This document shows positions 1 to 6,040 of a stretch of 8,736 nt of DNA, piece by piece. The stretch lies in assembly GCA_017556595.1 (NCBI GenBank), contig JAFYML010000317.1, positions 1 to 8,736 of the forward strand, in the 5' to 3' direction. How positions within the stretch are numbered: position 1 is the first letter of the stretch; the number at the start of each line of letters is the position of its first letter. The DNA is from Bacteroides sp. (GTDB lineage Bacteria; Bacteroidota; Bacteroidia; Bacteroidales; Bacteroidaceae). Below the pieces are notes generated by a model, which saw only the letters and a program-made list of their open reading frames with translations, had not been told where the DNA came from and did not search any database. The translations under genes were made by a program, and so were the position numbers.

Positions 1-34
1 AATGCCCGACGCAAAACCAGAAGTAGCGGAATGA
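1..34 (+). CDS. 3' end of an upstream gene (partial, unidentified)
   Basis: A reading frame that enters from outside the window runs through ...MPDAKPEVAE and stops at TGA 32-34. That stop overlaps the ATG of the next gene (31-33) in an ATGA arrangement, which is typical of translationally coupled genes in one operon. Only about ten residues are visible, so the product cannot be identified. From memory, a small DUF4494 gene often precedes yggS in Bacteroidales; that would fit, but the tail does not prove it. The other two frames also close near here, so this could be non-coding. Confidence 0.4.
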   Translation, partial: MPDAKPEVAE

Positions 35-699
35 GCATAACCAAAAACATACAACTGTTGCAAGCCGAATTGCCCCAAGGGGTAAGGCTTGTGGCAGTGT
101 CGAAGTATCACCCCGACGAGGCCATAGCCGAGGCTTACGAAGCCGGACAACGCGTGTTTGGCGAAAGCAAAGTGCAAGAGATGGTGGCCAAGTACGAAGC
201 CTTGCCCAAGGATATAGAGTGGCACTTCATAGGCCATTTGCAAACAAACAAAATAAAGTACATGGCCGCCTTCGTCAGCTTGATTCATGGTGTGGATAGC
301 TTGAAACTACTAAAGGAGATAGACAAGCAAGCCGCTAAAGCAGGGCGATGTGTGAAATGCTTGTTGCAAATACACATTGCACAGGAGGATACAAAATTTG
401 GCTTCTCGCCCAGCGAGTGCAAGGAGATGTTGGCACAAGGCGAGTGGAAAGAACTAAATAATATTCAACTATGTGGCTTGATGGGCATGGCCACCAATAC
501 AGACGATATTGAACAAATACGTTCCGAATTTCGTTTATTAAGCGGTCTCTTCAAAGATTTGAAGGCTGCTTTTTTTGCCGATAGCGAAACGTTTTGTGAA
601 CTTTCAATGGGCATGTCGGACGATTATGCCGAAGCCATTCAAGAAGGTAGTACATTGGTAAGAGTAGGTAGTAAAATCTTTGGTGAGAGAGTTTACTAA
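31..699 (+). CDS. yggS: YggS/PROSC-family pyridoxal phosphate homeostasis protein
   Basis: This 222-residue protein belongs to the YggS/YBL036C/PROSC family, single-domain PLP-binding TIM barrels in the cytosol. They have no firmly known catalytic activity and are linked to vitamin B6 and amino/keto acid homeostasis. Family motifs appear in order: VAVSK (residues 21-25, K25 being the expected PLP Schiff-base lysine), FGESKVQE (43-50), WHFIGHLQTNK (64-74), LMGMAT, and a C-terminal block LSMGMSDDYAEAI...GST.VR.GS.IFGER. The length matches the usual 220-235 residues. S46 stands where many homologues have Asn (FGEN). The ATG at 31 overlaps the stop of the preceding frame, and the next gene begins 16 bases after this one ends, so all three probably share a transcript whose promoter lies left of the window. 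The family call is very safe; the physiological role is known only from the family. Confidence 0.96.
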   Translation: MSITKNIQLLQAELPQGVRLVAVSKYHPDEAIAEAYEAGQRVFGESKVQEMVAKYEALPKDIEWHFIGHLQTNKIKYMAAFVSLIHGVDSLKLLKEIDKQAAKAGRCVKCLLQIHIAQEDTKFGFSPSECKEMLAQGEWKELNNIQLCGLMGMATNTDDIEQIRSEFRLLSGLFKDLKAAFFADSETFCELSMGMSDDYAEAIQEGSTLVRVGSKIFGERVY

Positions 700-715
700 C
701 CAATTTACCAAATTT

Positions 716-1690
716 ATGCAAAACTTAGAAACAAACTTTGCGGGATTAACTTTGCGAAATCCCATCATTATAGGCAGTTCGGGACTGACAAGCTCTCCAG
801 TGAAAAACTTAAAACTATATGAAGCCGGTGCCGGTGCCATAGTGCTAAAATCGCTCTTCGAAGAGCAAATTATGCAAGATGCCTATTGGCAAGGCGACCC
901 GGTGATGTATCCGGAAGGTAGTGATTACTTGGTAGAGTATATCCGAGCCAATAGGTTGGAAGAGTATCTGAATCTTGTTTCGAAAAGCAAACAATTATGC
1001 CGTATTCCCATCATTGCCAGTATCAACTGTTATCACAATGAGAGTTGGGTAGATTTTGCGCAACGCATTGAAGAGGTCGGTGCCGATGCTATCGAGGTAA
1101 ATGTACTCTCCCTACAAACAGCCACTCATTATACTTATGGTAGTTTTGAACAACAACACATTGACATTCTGCGTTGTCTGAAACAGAAAGTACACATTCC
1201 TATCATCATGAAATTGGGACGTAACCTCACCAACCCAATAGCTTTAATAGAGCAATTGTATGCTAACGGAGCGGCTGGCGTGGTGTTGTTTAATCGCTTT
1301 TATCAGCCAGATATACAAATTGATAAATTAACCTATTCGGCTTGCAATATCTTTACAACCGAGGCCGACTTTCCCGAATCGTTACGTTGGGTGGCCATTG
1401 CTTCAGATGCCGTGCCTGGCATAAGTTACGCTTTGTCGGGTGGGGTACATTCCTCGCAATCGCTCATCAAATCCTTATTGGCAGGAGCTTCGGCGGTTCA
1501 GTTGTGTAGCACCATCTACTTGCATACACCTTATATTATAAGCGAGTATCTCCGCGATTTAGAGCAATGGATGGAGCGTAAAGGGATGCATAGCATTGCT
1601 CAATTCAAAGGTATGCTCAATGCTAAAAAACAAAAAGAACTGAATACATTTCAGCGTACTCAGTTCTTGAAATATCATGCATCGAAATAG
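716..1690 (+). CDS. Dihydroorotate dehydrogenase-like flavoprotein
   Basis: This 324-residue protein has the FMN TIM-barrel pattern of dihydroorotate dehydrogenases: NPIIIGSSGLT (15-25), GAGAIVLKSLFEEQI (38-52), ASINC (101-105), DAIEVNV (124-130), IIMKLGRN (163-170), GVVLFNRF (188-195), and a phosphate-binding end SGGVHS...LLAGASAVQLCSTIY (241-268). It matches the 'DHOD-like' branch seen in Bacteroidota rather than a standard PyrD. Where class 1 enzymes have NLSCPN, with the active-site Cys or Ser, this protein reads NVLSLQ (129-134), so dihydroorotate oxidation is doubtful and the substrate is unknown. I chose ATG 716 because the frame upstream opens only with a TTG at 680 inside yggS, and homology begins after residue 8. 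It lies 16 bases after yggS, probably in the same operon, and its end converges on the DedA gene 8 bases away. Its last codons also carry that operon's terminator on the opposite strand. Confidence 0.88.
   Translation: MQNLETNFAGLTLRNPIIIGSSGLTSSPVKNLKLYEAGAGAIVLKSLFEEQIMQDAYWQGDPVMYPEGSDYLVEYIRANRLEEYLNLVSKSKQLCRIPIIASINCYHNESWVDFAQRIEEVGADAIEVNVLSLQTATHYTYGSFEQQHIDILRCLKQKVHIPIIMKLGRNLTNPIALIEQLYANGAAGVVLFNRFYQPDIQIDKLTYSACNIFTTEADFPESLRWVAIASDAVPGISYALSGGVHSSQSLIKSLLAGASAVQLCSTIYLHTPYIISEYLRDLEQWMERKGMHSIAQFKGMLNAKKQKELNTFQRTQFLKYHASK
1625..1668 (-). terminator. Intrinsic terminator of the glnS-TPR-DedA operon, inside the converging gene
   Basis: Read on the minus strand, AAGAACTGAGTAC (1668-1656) pairs with GTATTCAGTTCTT (1647-1635). 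This gives a 13-pair stem with one G-U and an 8-base loop, followed directly by the T-rich run TTTGTTTTTT (1634-1625). On the plus strand the G-U becomes an A-C mismatch and no T-run follows, so the signal acts only on minus-strand transcripts. It starts about 30 bases past the DedA stop codon and lies wholly inside the last codons of the flavoprotein gene. Confidence 0.85.
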
Positions 1691-1698
1691 CAGATGGC

Positions 1699-2337
1699 TT
1701 ATTTCTTTTTTGCTCCTTTATAAATAAGGTATCCCACAACAAAAGCACCTATTCCAATGAAGATGTAACCCAATTCATGGCTATATTCGGTTACTTTTGC
1801 TAAAAGTTGCTCCTCGGTTTCGATGCCGGGAACGGTAGATAGGTAGTAGCCTATAGCTGCTAAGATAGAATTCCAAATGCCTGCTCCCAAAGTGGTATAA
1901 AGCAAGAATGTGCCAAGCTTCATTTTAGCCAAACCAGCTGGGATGGAGATGAGTTGGCGAACAGCAGGAATCAATCGGCCAATGAAGGTTGAGAGTGCGC
2001 CATGCTTGTCGAAGTATTCCTCGGCATGTTGCACCTTGGCCTCGTCGATAAGGCACATGTGGCCAAAACGGCTATTGGCAAATTTATACACGATGGGGCG
2101 ACCCAACCACTTGGCCAAACAGTAATTGATAATTGCACCAAGGTCGGCACCAATGGTGGCAAACAATACCACCAAATAAATGTTCATGCTATCGCCCACG
2201 GCTGCTTTGTAGGCTGCAGGGGGCACTACCACTTCCGAAGGGAAGGGAATGAACGAACTCTCTATGGTCATTAACAAGGTAATTGTCCAATAATTCAGGT
2301 GGTCGAGACACCATTGTATAAAAGCAACAGATTCCAT
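1699..2337 (-). CDS. DedA-family integral membrane protein
   Basis: This 212-residue polytopic inner-membrane protein carries the DedA/SNARE-associated domain. Visible signature: an N-terminal re-entrant-type segment E26-S-S-F-I-P-F-P-S-E35-VVVPPAA, a glycine-rich stretch IGADLGAIINYCLAKWLGR (62-80), and FIGRLIPAVRQLISIPAGLAKM (118-139) with R121 and R127 spaced as the essential arginine pair of E. coli YqjA. A hydrophobic segment ends in a basic tail (YKGAKKK), consistent with a cytosolic C-terminus. Family members recycle undecaprenyl phosphate or flip other lipids and depend on proton-motive force. Which lipid this one moves cannot be read from sequence. It is the last gene of the minus-strand operon, 24 bases after the TPR gene. 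The length is normal and the acidic and arginine residues are intact, so it should be functional. Confidence 0.93.
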   Translation of the reverse strand: MESVAFIQWCLDHLNYWTITLLMTIESSFIPFPSEVVVPPAAYKAAVGDSMNIYLVVLFATIGADLGAIINYCLAKWLGRPIVYKFANSRFGHMCLIDEAKVQHAEEYFDKHGALSTFIGRLIPAVRQLISIPAGLAKMKLGTFLLYTTLGAGIWNSILAAIGYYLSTVPGIETEEQLLAKVTEYSHELGYIFIGIGAFVVGYLIYKGAKKK

Positions 2338-2361
2338 TAGAATGTTTTTTTGTTAGTTTAA

Positions 2362-3810
2362 TCAACGATTTGCAACGCTGTTTGGTATCAGCACATATTG
2401 CTCGAAGTATTGTTGGATAATGGTTATTTTGGTAAAGTTGTCGGCTTTATCCAACTTGTTATAGAGTTGTGGAATAATCTCCTCGGGTATAGCATAGGTA
2501 GCTTTCTTGTTGTATTCCTCGAACTCGGAGCGCTTTTCCATTAATAAGTAAATATTGGCAATGCATTCACGAACAAGTGGGAAATCCTCTTCCAACTGCT
2601 CCGCCATTTGAAAACTCTTTAGCGACATAGATAAGTAACCCACTTGCATACTGATGCGTCCCAGGTCGAACAATGTTTGTGGTGTGGGTGAAATCTTAAC
2701 GGCCATTTCCCATGCCAAAAGTGTTTCGTCGTTGCGTTCGAGCAGCGCCAAAACTAAGCCATCGCGTAGGTAGGCATCAATCAGTTCGGGGTTCAGCTTT
2801 ATAGCCTCAATGAAGTATTGGTGTGCCTCTTCGAATGCTTGCAACTCAAGTTTGCACATACCCATATTGAAGGCTCTATATGCATCGACCACGTCGTTTG
2901 TTTGCTTGTCGGGTGTGTTTTCTATGCGTTCAAACACCTCGAAAGCCTCTTGGTAATTACCATGGTCCATTAGGTAGATGGCGCTAATGTCGTCCCAAGC
3001 TTCAAGGGACATGCCTCCCATTTCGAACGCTTTTTTATAACATTTGTAGGCCTCTTCGTTGTTGCCCAATGCACCAAATGCTTGTGCTTTGATAAGCTGT
3101 GGCTCGTGGTAGTTTTCGTCGCTCACCAAGGCGTAGTCGCACGCATCGATAGCTTTGTCATACGCATCTAAAGCCATATAGCAACGCGCCATTCCTGTCC
3201 AATAGATGGGCGAGTAGGGGTTGATGTCTATTAGTTGGTTGTAGCAATCAATGGCTTTTTTATACTTTTCCGTGTGGTAGTAATAGTCGGCCTTCAGTGC
3301 TACGAATGGTTCTTCGTTGGCGAATGTATCTTTGCCATAGTTTAGCCATTTGGTGGCCTCTTTCACCATGTTATTATCCAAGTAGGCATAGCAGATGTCG
3401 ATGATGTTGTACATATCGTCGGCCTCTTGGATGGTGGCGAATACCTTTTTGGCTTCCTTCGTATCGCCTTGTTGCAACAAGATACTTCCTTTTAGGATAA
3501 TGGCTGGATCGGAGCCATTCAACATCATTCTGTTGGATAGCTCGTACGCCTCTTCGTGTCGCTGATAGTCGAGTAGCAAATGGCATTTCTCTATCAGCAA
3601 TGCTTCGTTGTCGGGGTGCATGCTTAGGCCATCTTCAAGTGCTTTTTCGGCTTGTGAAATGTTTTGGCGCATCACATACCAATCGGTCAAGTCGGCATAT
3701 TCATAGGGGTCAAAGTAAGGGGTATTACCCCCCTTCTTTGCCTCTTCATATCGCTCGGCCAGCTCTTGAAGCTCCCGTTCACGTCCTATTAAGAAGTTCT
3801 TTTTTGCCAT
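2362..3810 (-). CDS. Tetratricopeptide-repeat protein, soluble
   Basis: This 482-residue protein is built almost wholly of TPR helices. A charged leader (MAKKNFLIGRERELQELAERYEEAKK) resembles a short coiled coil. Recognisable units follow near 36-66, 69-100, 104-130, 168-198 (ALKADYYYHTEKYKKAIDCYNQLIDINP), 201-232, 235-266, 271-295, 312-342 (NMGMCKLELQAFEEAHQYFIEAIKLNP), 344-374 and 378-409, most with the W/Y-G/A-Y-A-P spacing of the fold. There is no signal peptide and no membrane segment, so it should be cytosolic. TPR solenoids bind partner proteins or peptides; no enzymatic motif is visible, so the partner and role are unknown. The gene starts 6 bases after the glnS stop codon, so it is very probably cotranscribed and perhaps reinitiated from glnS translation. 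It is followed by the DedA gene. The TPR assignment is certain; the function is not. Confidence 0.92.
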   Translation of the reverse strand: MAKKNFLIGRERELQELAERYEEAKKGGNTPYFDPYEYADLTDWYVMRQNISQAEKALEDGLSMHPDNEALLIEKCHLLLDYQRHEEAYELSNRMMLNGSDPAIILKGSILLQQGDTKEAKKVFATIQEADDMYNIIDICYAYLDNNMVKEATKWLNYGKDTFANEEPFVALKADYYYHTEKYKKAIDCYNQLIDINPYSPIYWTGMARCYMALDAYDKAIDACDYALVSDENYHEPQLIKAQAFGALGNNEEAYKCYKKAFEMGGMSLEAWDDISAIYLMDHGNYQEAFEVFERIENTPDKQTNDVVDAYRAFNMGMCKLELQAFEEAHQYFIEAIKLNPELIDAYLRDGLVLALLERNDETLLAWEMAVKISPTPQTLFDLGRISMQVGYLSMSLKSFQMAEQLEEDFPLVRECIANIYLLMEKRSEFEEYNKKATYAIPEEIIPQLYNKLDKADNFTKITIIQQYFEQYVLIPNSVANR

Positions 3811-3816
3811 TCTTGT

Positions 3817-5556
3817 TTATTTATTCATCTTTCCCCAAGTATCTTTCAAACCTACTGTGCGGTTGAATACCATCTTTTCAGGCGTAGAGTCTTTGTCTAC
3901 GTTGAAGTAACCGATGCGTTGGAACTGCAAGTAGCTCAATGGCTTCATTTCGGCAGCATATTTCTCGATGTAGCAGCAAGGTAGTATCTTCAATGAATCG
4001 GGGTTGATAATTTCCTTCATGGCGGTCAGTGCATCGCATTGCTTTTCTTCGCGGATAGCGGCCAATTCGTCGCGTGGGTTTTCTACCTTCCACAAGCGGT
4101 CGTACAAGCGTACTTCGGCTTCGAGGCAATGTGCGCAGCTCACCCAGTGTAGTGTGCCTTTTACCTTGCGGTTAGCACCTGGCATACCGCTCTTGCTTTC
4201 GGGGTCGTATTCGCAATACACCTCTACAATGTTGCCATCTTCGTCCTTCTTGCATCCGGTACACTTCACGATGTATGCGCCCTTTAAGCGTACTTCGCCA
4301 CCGGGGGTCATGCGGAAGAATTTCTTTGGTGCATCTTCCATGAAGTCGTCGCGTTCCATCCACAATTCGCGGCTGAACTCGATGGTGTGACTTCCTTCTT
4401 CGGGACGTTCGGGGTTGTTGATTGCTTCCAATGCTTCAACTTGTCCTTCGGGGTAGTTGGTGATGATAAGCTTCACAGGGTTCAATACGGCCGATACGCG
4501 AGTGGCGCGTTCGTTCAAGTCTTCGCGCAAGGCGCTTTCCAATAAAGCAAACTCGTTCAGCGCATCGTAGGTGGTGTAGCCAATCTTATCGATGAACTTA
4601 TGAATAGATTCTGGAGAATAACCACGACGACGGAAACCGCAGATAGTCGGCATGCGAGGGTCGTCCCATCCGTTTACCAATCCTTCCTTTACCAATGTCA
4701 GCAAGTTGCGCTTGCTCATCAAGGTGTAGCTCAAGTTCAGTTTGTTGAACTCGTATTGGCGTGGGCGGTTATCGTTAAGGTCTTCGCCCTTCTTCAACCA
4801 ATCGATGAAGAGGTCGTATAGTGGACGGTGTACTACAAACTCTAGTGTACAGAGCGAGTGGGTTACACCTTCGAAGTAGTCGCTTTGTCCGTGTGCAAAG
4901 TCATACATCGGATAGGCCTTCCAAGTAGTTCCGGTGCGGTGGTGTGGATGCTTAACTACTCGATAGATGATAGGGTCGCGGAAGTGCATGTTGGGGTTGG
5001 CCATGTCAATCTTGGCACGAAGCACCATAGCGCCTTCTTCAATCTCGCCTGTATTCATCTTTTGGAACAACTCCAAGCTCTCTTCGATGGGGCGATTGCG
5101 ATAAGGGCTTTCTGTACCTGGTTGGGTAGGAGTACCCTTTTGAGCCGCAATTTGTTCGCTTGTTTGTTCGTCTATATATGCCTTGCCCTCTTTAATCAAA
5201 TCGATGGCAAAGTCCCATAGTTGTTGGAAATAGTCCGAAGCATAATATTCGTTACCCCATTGATAGCCCAACCATTGGATATCTTCCTTGATGGCCTCTA
5301 CATACTCTACATCTTCTTTTGTGGGGTTGGTGTCGTCGAAACGCAAGTTACACACACCGCCATGCTTGGCCGCCATGCCAAAGTCCATGCAGATGGCTTT
5401 AGCGTGTCCGATGTGCAAATATCCGTTAGGTTCAGGCGGGAAACGTGTTTGTACGCGACTTCCATTCTTACCTTCTTTAAGGTCATTCTCTACTATTTGT
5501 TCAATGAAGTTCAAACTCTTCTTTTCGTTTGTCTCTTCGGTTTTCAGTTCTGTCAT
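3817..5556 (-). CDS. glnS: Glutamine--tRNA ligase (GlnRS)
   Basis: This 579-residue class I aminoacyl-tRNA synthetase attaches glutamine to tRNA-Gln in the cytosol. The ATP site is shown by PPEPNGYLHIGHAKA (40-54, HIGH at 48-51) and by LMSKRNL (279-285, the KMSKS equivalent). GlnRS-specific blocks include FRDPIIYRV...HHRTGTTWKAYPMYDFAHGQSD (192-226) and THSLCTLEF (232-240), which separate it from GluRS. The C-terminal half holds the two beta-barrel anticodon domain, with VKGTLHWVSCAHC and VRLYDRLW. The length is close to the 554 residues of the E. coli enzyme, and no YqeY fusion follows. Cysteine pairs C432/C435 and C474/C477 in this barrel are unusual (see findings). The ATG at 5556 is the first in frame and precedes a charged, non-conserved leader of about 30 residues. 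It is the first gene of the minus-strand operon and is transcribed away from ribE. A cell with GlnRS can charge tRNA-Gln directly. Confidence 0.98.
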   Translation of the reverse strand: MTELKTEETNEKKSLNFIEQIVENDLKEGKNGSRVQTRFPPEPNGYLHIGHAKAICMDFGMAAKHGGVCNLRFDDTNPTKEDVEYVEAIKEDIQWLGYQWGNEYYASDYFQQLWDFAIDLIKEGKAYIDEQTSEQIAAQKGTPTQPGTESPYRNRPIEESLELFQKMNTGEIEEGAMVLRAKIDMANPNMHFRDPIIYRVVKHPHHRTGTTWKAYPMYDFAHGQSDYFEGVTHSLCTLEFVVHRPLYDLFIDWLKKGEDLNDNRPRQYEFNKLNLSYTLMSKRNLLTLVKEGLVNGWDDPRMPTICGFRRRGYSPESIHKFIDKIGYTTYDALNEFALLESALREDLNERATRVSAVLNPVKLIITNYPEGQVEALEAINNPERPEEGSHTIEFSRELWMERDDFMEDAPKKFFRMTPGGEVRLKGAYIVKCTGCKKDEDGNIVEVYCEYDPESKSGMPGANRKVKGTLHWVSCAHCLEAEVRLYDRLWKVENPRDELAAIREEKQCDALTAMKEIINPDSLKILPCCYIEKYAAEMKPLSYLQFQRIGYFNVDKDSTPEKMVFNRTVGLKDTWGKMNK

Positions 5557-5585
5557 ATAGAATCAGCTATTAAAATTTCAATGCG

Positions 5586-5593
5586 CAAAAATA
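5586..5593 (-). promoter_or_regulatory. Possible glnS promoter -7 element
   Basis: On the minus strand the bases read TATTTTTG, matching the Bacteroidota -7 pattern TAnnTTTG. It lies about 30 bases upstream of the glnS ATG, which would give a leader of roughly 20-25 bases. The -33 partner is poor: the nearest TTG (5621-5619) leaves a spacer of 25 instead of 19-21 bases. It is therefore only a candidate, though it is the best match between the glnS start and the repeat cluster. Confidence 0.4.
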
Positions 5594-5635
5594 ATACTAT
5601 TTTTTCTAAAGAAAAAAACAATCCCACATATAATA

Positions 5636-5752
5636 ATGTGCATACACGATATTGTACTATTTTCTGCCTATAAAGGATGTGCTTACACCATCCTGTAAAT
5701 GTGCTTACATTGGTATGTAAATGTATTTACATAGGTATGTAAGTATCCTTAA
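5636..5752. repeat. 22-base-period direct repeat cluster, core ATGTGCTTACA
   Basis: The 11-base core ATGTGCTTACA occurs exactly at 5677-5687 and 5699-5709. It recurs with two changes at 5721-5731 (ATGTATTTACA) and with one change at 5636-5646 (ATGTGCATACA). The three right-hand copies are spaced exactly 22 bases apart, about two helical turns, so they face the same side of the DNA. TGTAA also recurs at 5694, 5716 and 5738 with the same 22-base step, and GGTATGTAA is repeated at 5712 and 5734. The last unit decays after 5745. Units touch without unique spacers, so this is not CRISPR. It looks like an array of protein-binding sites. Confidence 0.8.
5694..5732. promoter_or_regulatory. Two TGTAA-N6-TTACA operator-like dyads
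   Basis: Within the repeat cluster, TGTAA(5694-5698)-N6-TTACA(5705-5709) and TGTAA(5716-5720)-N6-TTACA(5727-5731) form two 16-base dyads with centres 22 bases apart. The second extends to a perfect 8-2-8 palindrome, ATGTAAAT GT ATTTACAT (5715-5732). Half-sites flank them: TTACA at 5683-5687 and TGTAA at 5738-5742. The 5-6-5 geometry is that of Crp/Fnr-family sites (TGTGA-N6-TCACA in E. coli CRP), which suggests a dimeric regulator of that type. The regulator and the target promoter (glnS or the plus-strand transcript) are inference. Confidence 0.6.
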
Positions 5753-5834
5753 TGTAGTTTCGGGCAAAGATTAACTTAATTTGGTAGATATTATATAATG
5801 ATTCTAAAAATATGTTATATGACATGTTTTTTTA

Positions 5835-5867
5835 TTTGGTTGGTATCTTAAAAAGGCTCTATATTTG
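5835..5867 (+). promoter_or_regulatory. Bacteroidota-type promoter of a short plus-strand transcript
   Basis: TTTG (5835-5838) and TATATTTG (5860-5867) are separated by 21 bases and match TTTG-N19-21-TAnnTTTG completely. Transcription would begin near 5872-5875. The match is better than that of the ribE promoter further right. Confidence 0.72.
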
Positions 5868-5872
5868 CGCTC

Positions 5873-5964
5873 GTTATCCTGAAAACAATCTTTTTACCTT
5901 AAAAACTAATACCTATTGAAGACCGAAAAGGGCGCTTTGTGAAAAGCACCCTTTTTTATTTTTT
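5873..5964 (+). ncRNA. Candidate small RNA or attenuated leader, about 90 nt
   Basis: The stretch is bounded on the left by a full-consensus promoter (5835-5867) and on the right by an intrinsic terminator (5926-5964), giving a predicted RNA of about 85-90 bases. It contains no ATG and no open frame of useful size. The first ~50 bases look unstructured (rich in A, C and U), and the 3' hairpin is the terminator itself. ribE has its own promoter downstream, so the RNA looks like an independent unit. A regulated leader that sometimes reads through into ribE is the alternative. A known Bacteroidales RNA family may fit (Bacteroidales-1 RNA is also described as bounded by a promoter and terminator), but I cannot confirm membership. 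The start is estimated from the -7 element. Confidence 0.5.
5926..5964 (+). terminator. Intrinsic terminator upstream of ribE
   Basis: AAAAGGG-C-GCTTT (5926-5938) pairs with AAAGC-A-CCCTTTT (5943-5955), with a single C-A mismatch and a GTGA tetraloop of the stable GNRA class. The run TTTTTTATTTTTT (5952-5964) follows. On the minus strand the stem would be slightly better, but only four Ts follow it, so plus-strand function is favoured. No plus-strand gene ends before it, so it must end the short transcript from the promoter at 5835-5867. Confidence 0.8.
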
Positions 5965-5984
5965 GTTAAGTTCGAGCCTATAGA

Positions 5985-6016
5985 TTTGGCGTTTCGATAG
6001 GCTTTCATTATCTTCG
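5985..6016 (+). promoter_or_regulatory. ribE promoter, Bacteroidota type
   Basis: TTTG (5985-5988), a 20-base spacer and TATCTTCG (6009-6016) fit TTTG-N19-21-TAnnTTTG with one mismatch in the -7 element. Transcription should start near 6021-6024, leaving an A-rich leader of about 20 bases before the ATG at 6041. That leader is too short for a riboswitch. Confidence 0.7.
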
Positions 6017-6040
6017 CACCAAAATAAAAAATAATAGACT

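Larger units (their letters stand above)
5557..6040. other. Divergent glnS/ribE intergenic region
   Basis: These 484 bases hold no credible protein gene. Open frames that extend in from the glnS antisense side stop by 5673 and resemble nothing. The region is clearly more AT-rich than the genes on either side. From left to right it contains a weak glnS promoter candidate, a 16-base inverted repeat (5625-5640), a 22-base-period repeat cluster (5636-5752), an AT-rich stretch with no signal I can name (5760-5830), a strong promoter, a short terminated transcript region, and the ribE promoter. No FMN riboswitch is visible before ribE. Confidence 0.85.

Noticed and set aside
680..715. TTG start for the flavoprotein gene, adding 12 residues
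   Set aside because: It overlaps yggS by 20 bases and encodes residues (MVREFTNQFTKF) outside the conserved fold. ATG 716 is better.
3719..3731. GGGGTA-T-TACCCC palindrome in the TPR gene
   Set aside because: It has a single-base centre, lies in coding sequence for GGNTP, and has no associated signal. Likely chance.
5221..5673. Plus-strand open frame of 150 codons opposite the start of glnS, running into the intergenic region
   Set aside because: It is antisense to strongly conserved GlnRS sequence, has no recognisable domain, and has no promoter or start context. It is best explained as a shadow of glnS.
5675..5693. GGATGTG-CTTA-CACcATCC as a separate RNA hairpin or terminator
   Set aside because: It has no following T-run on either strand and sits in the DNA-repeat cluster, which explains the symmetry better.
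5674..5750. CRISPR-like array
   Set aside because: Units of 22 bases are contiguous with no unique spacers, and only three or four copies exist with no cas genes.
5873..6040. FMN riboswitch before ribE
   Set aside because: The conserved RFN-element blocks (AGGG...GGTGAAATTCCC type) are absent, and the leader after the ribE promoter is only about 20 bases.
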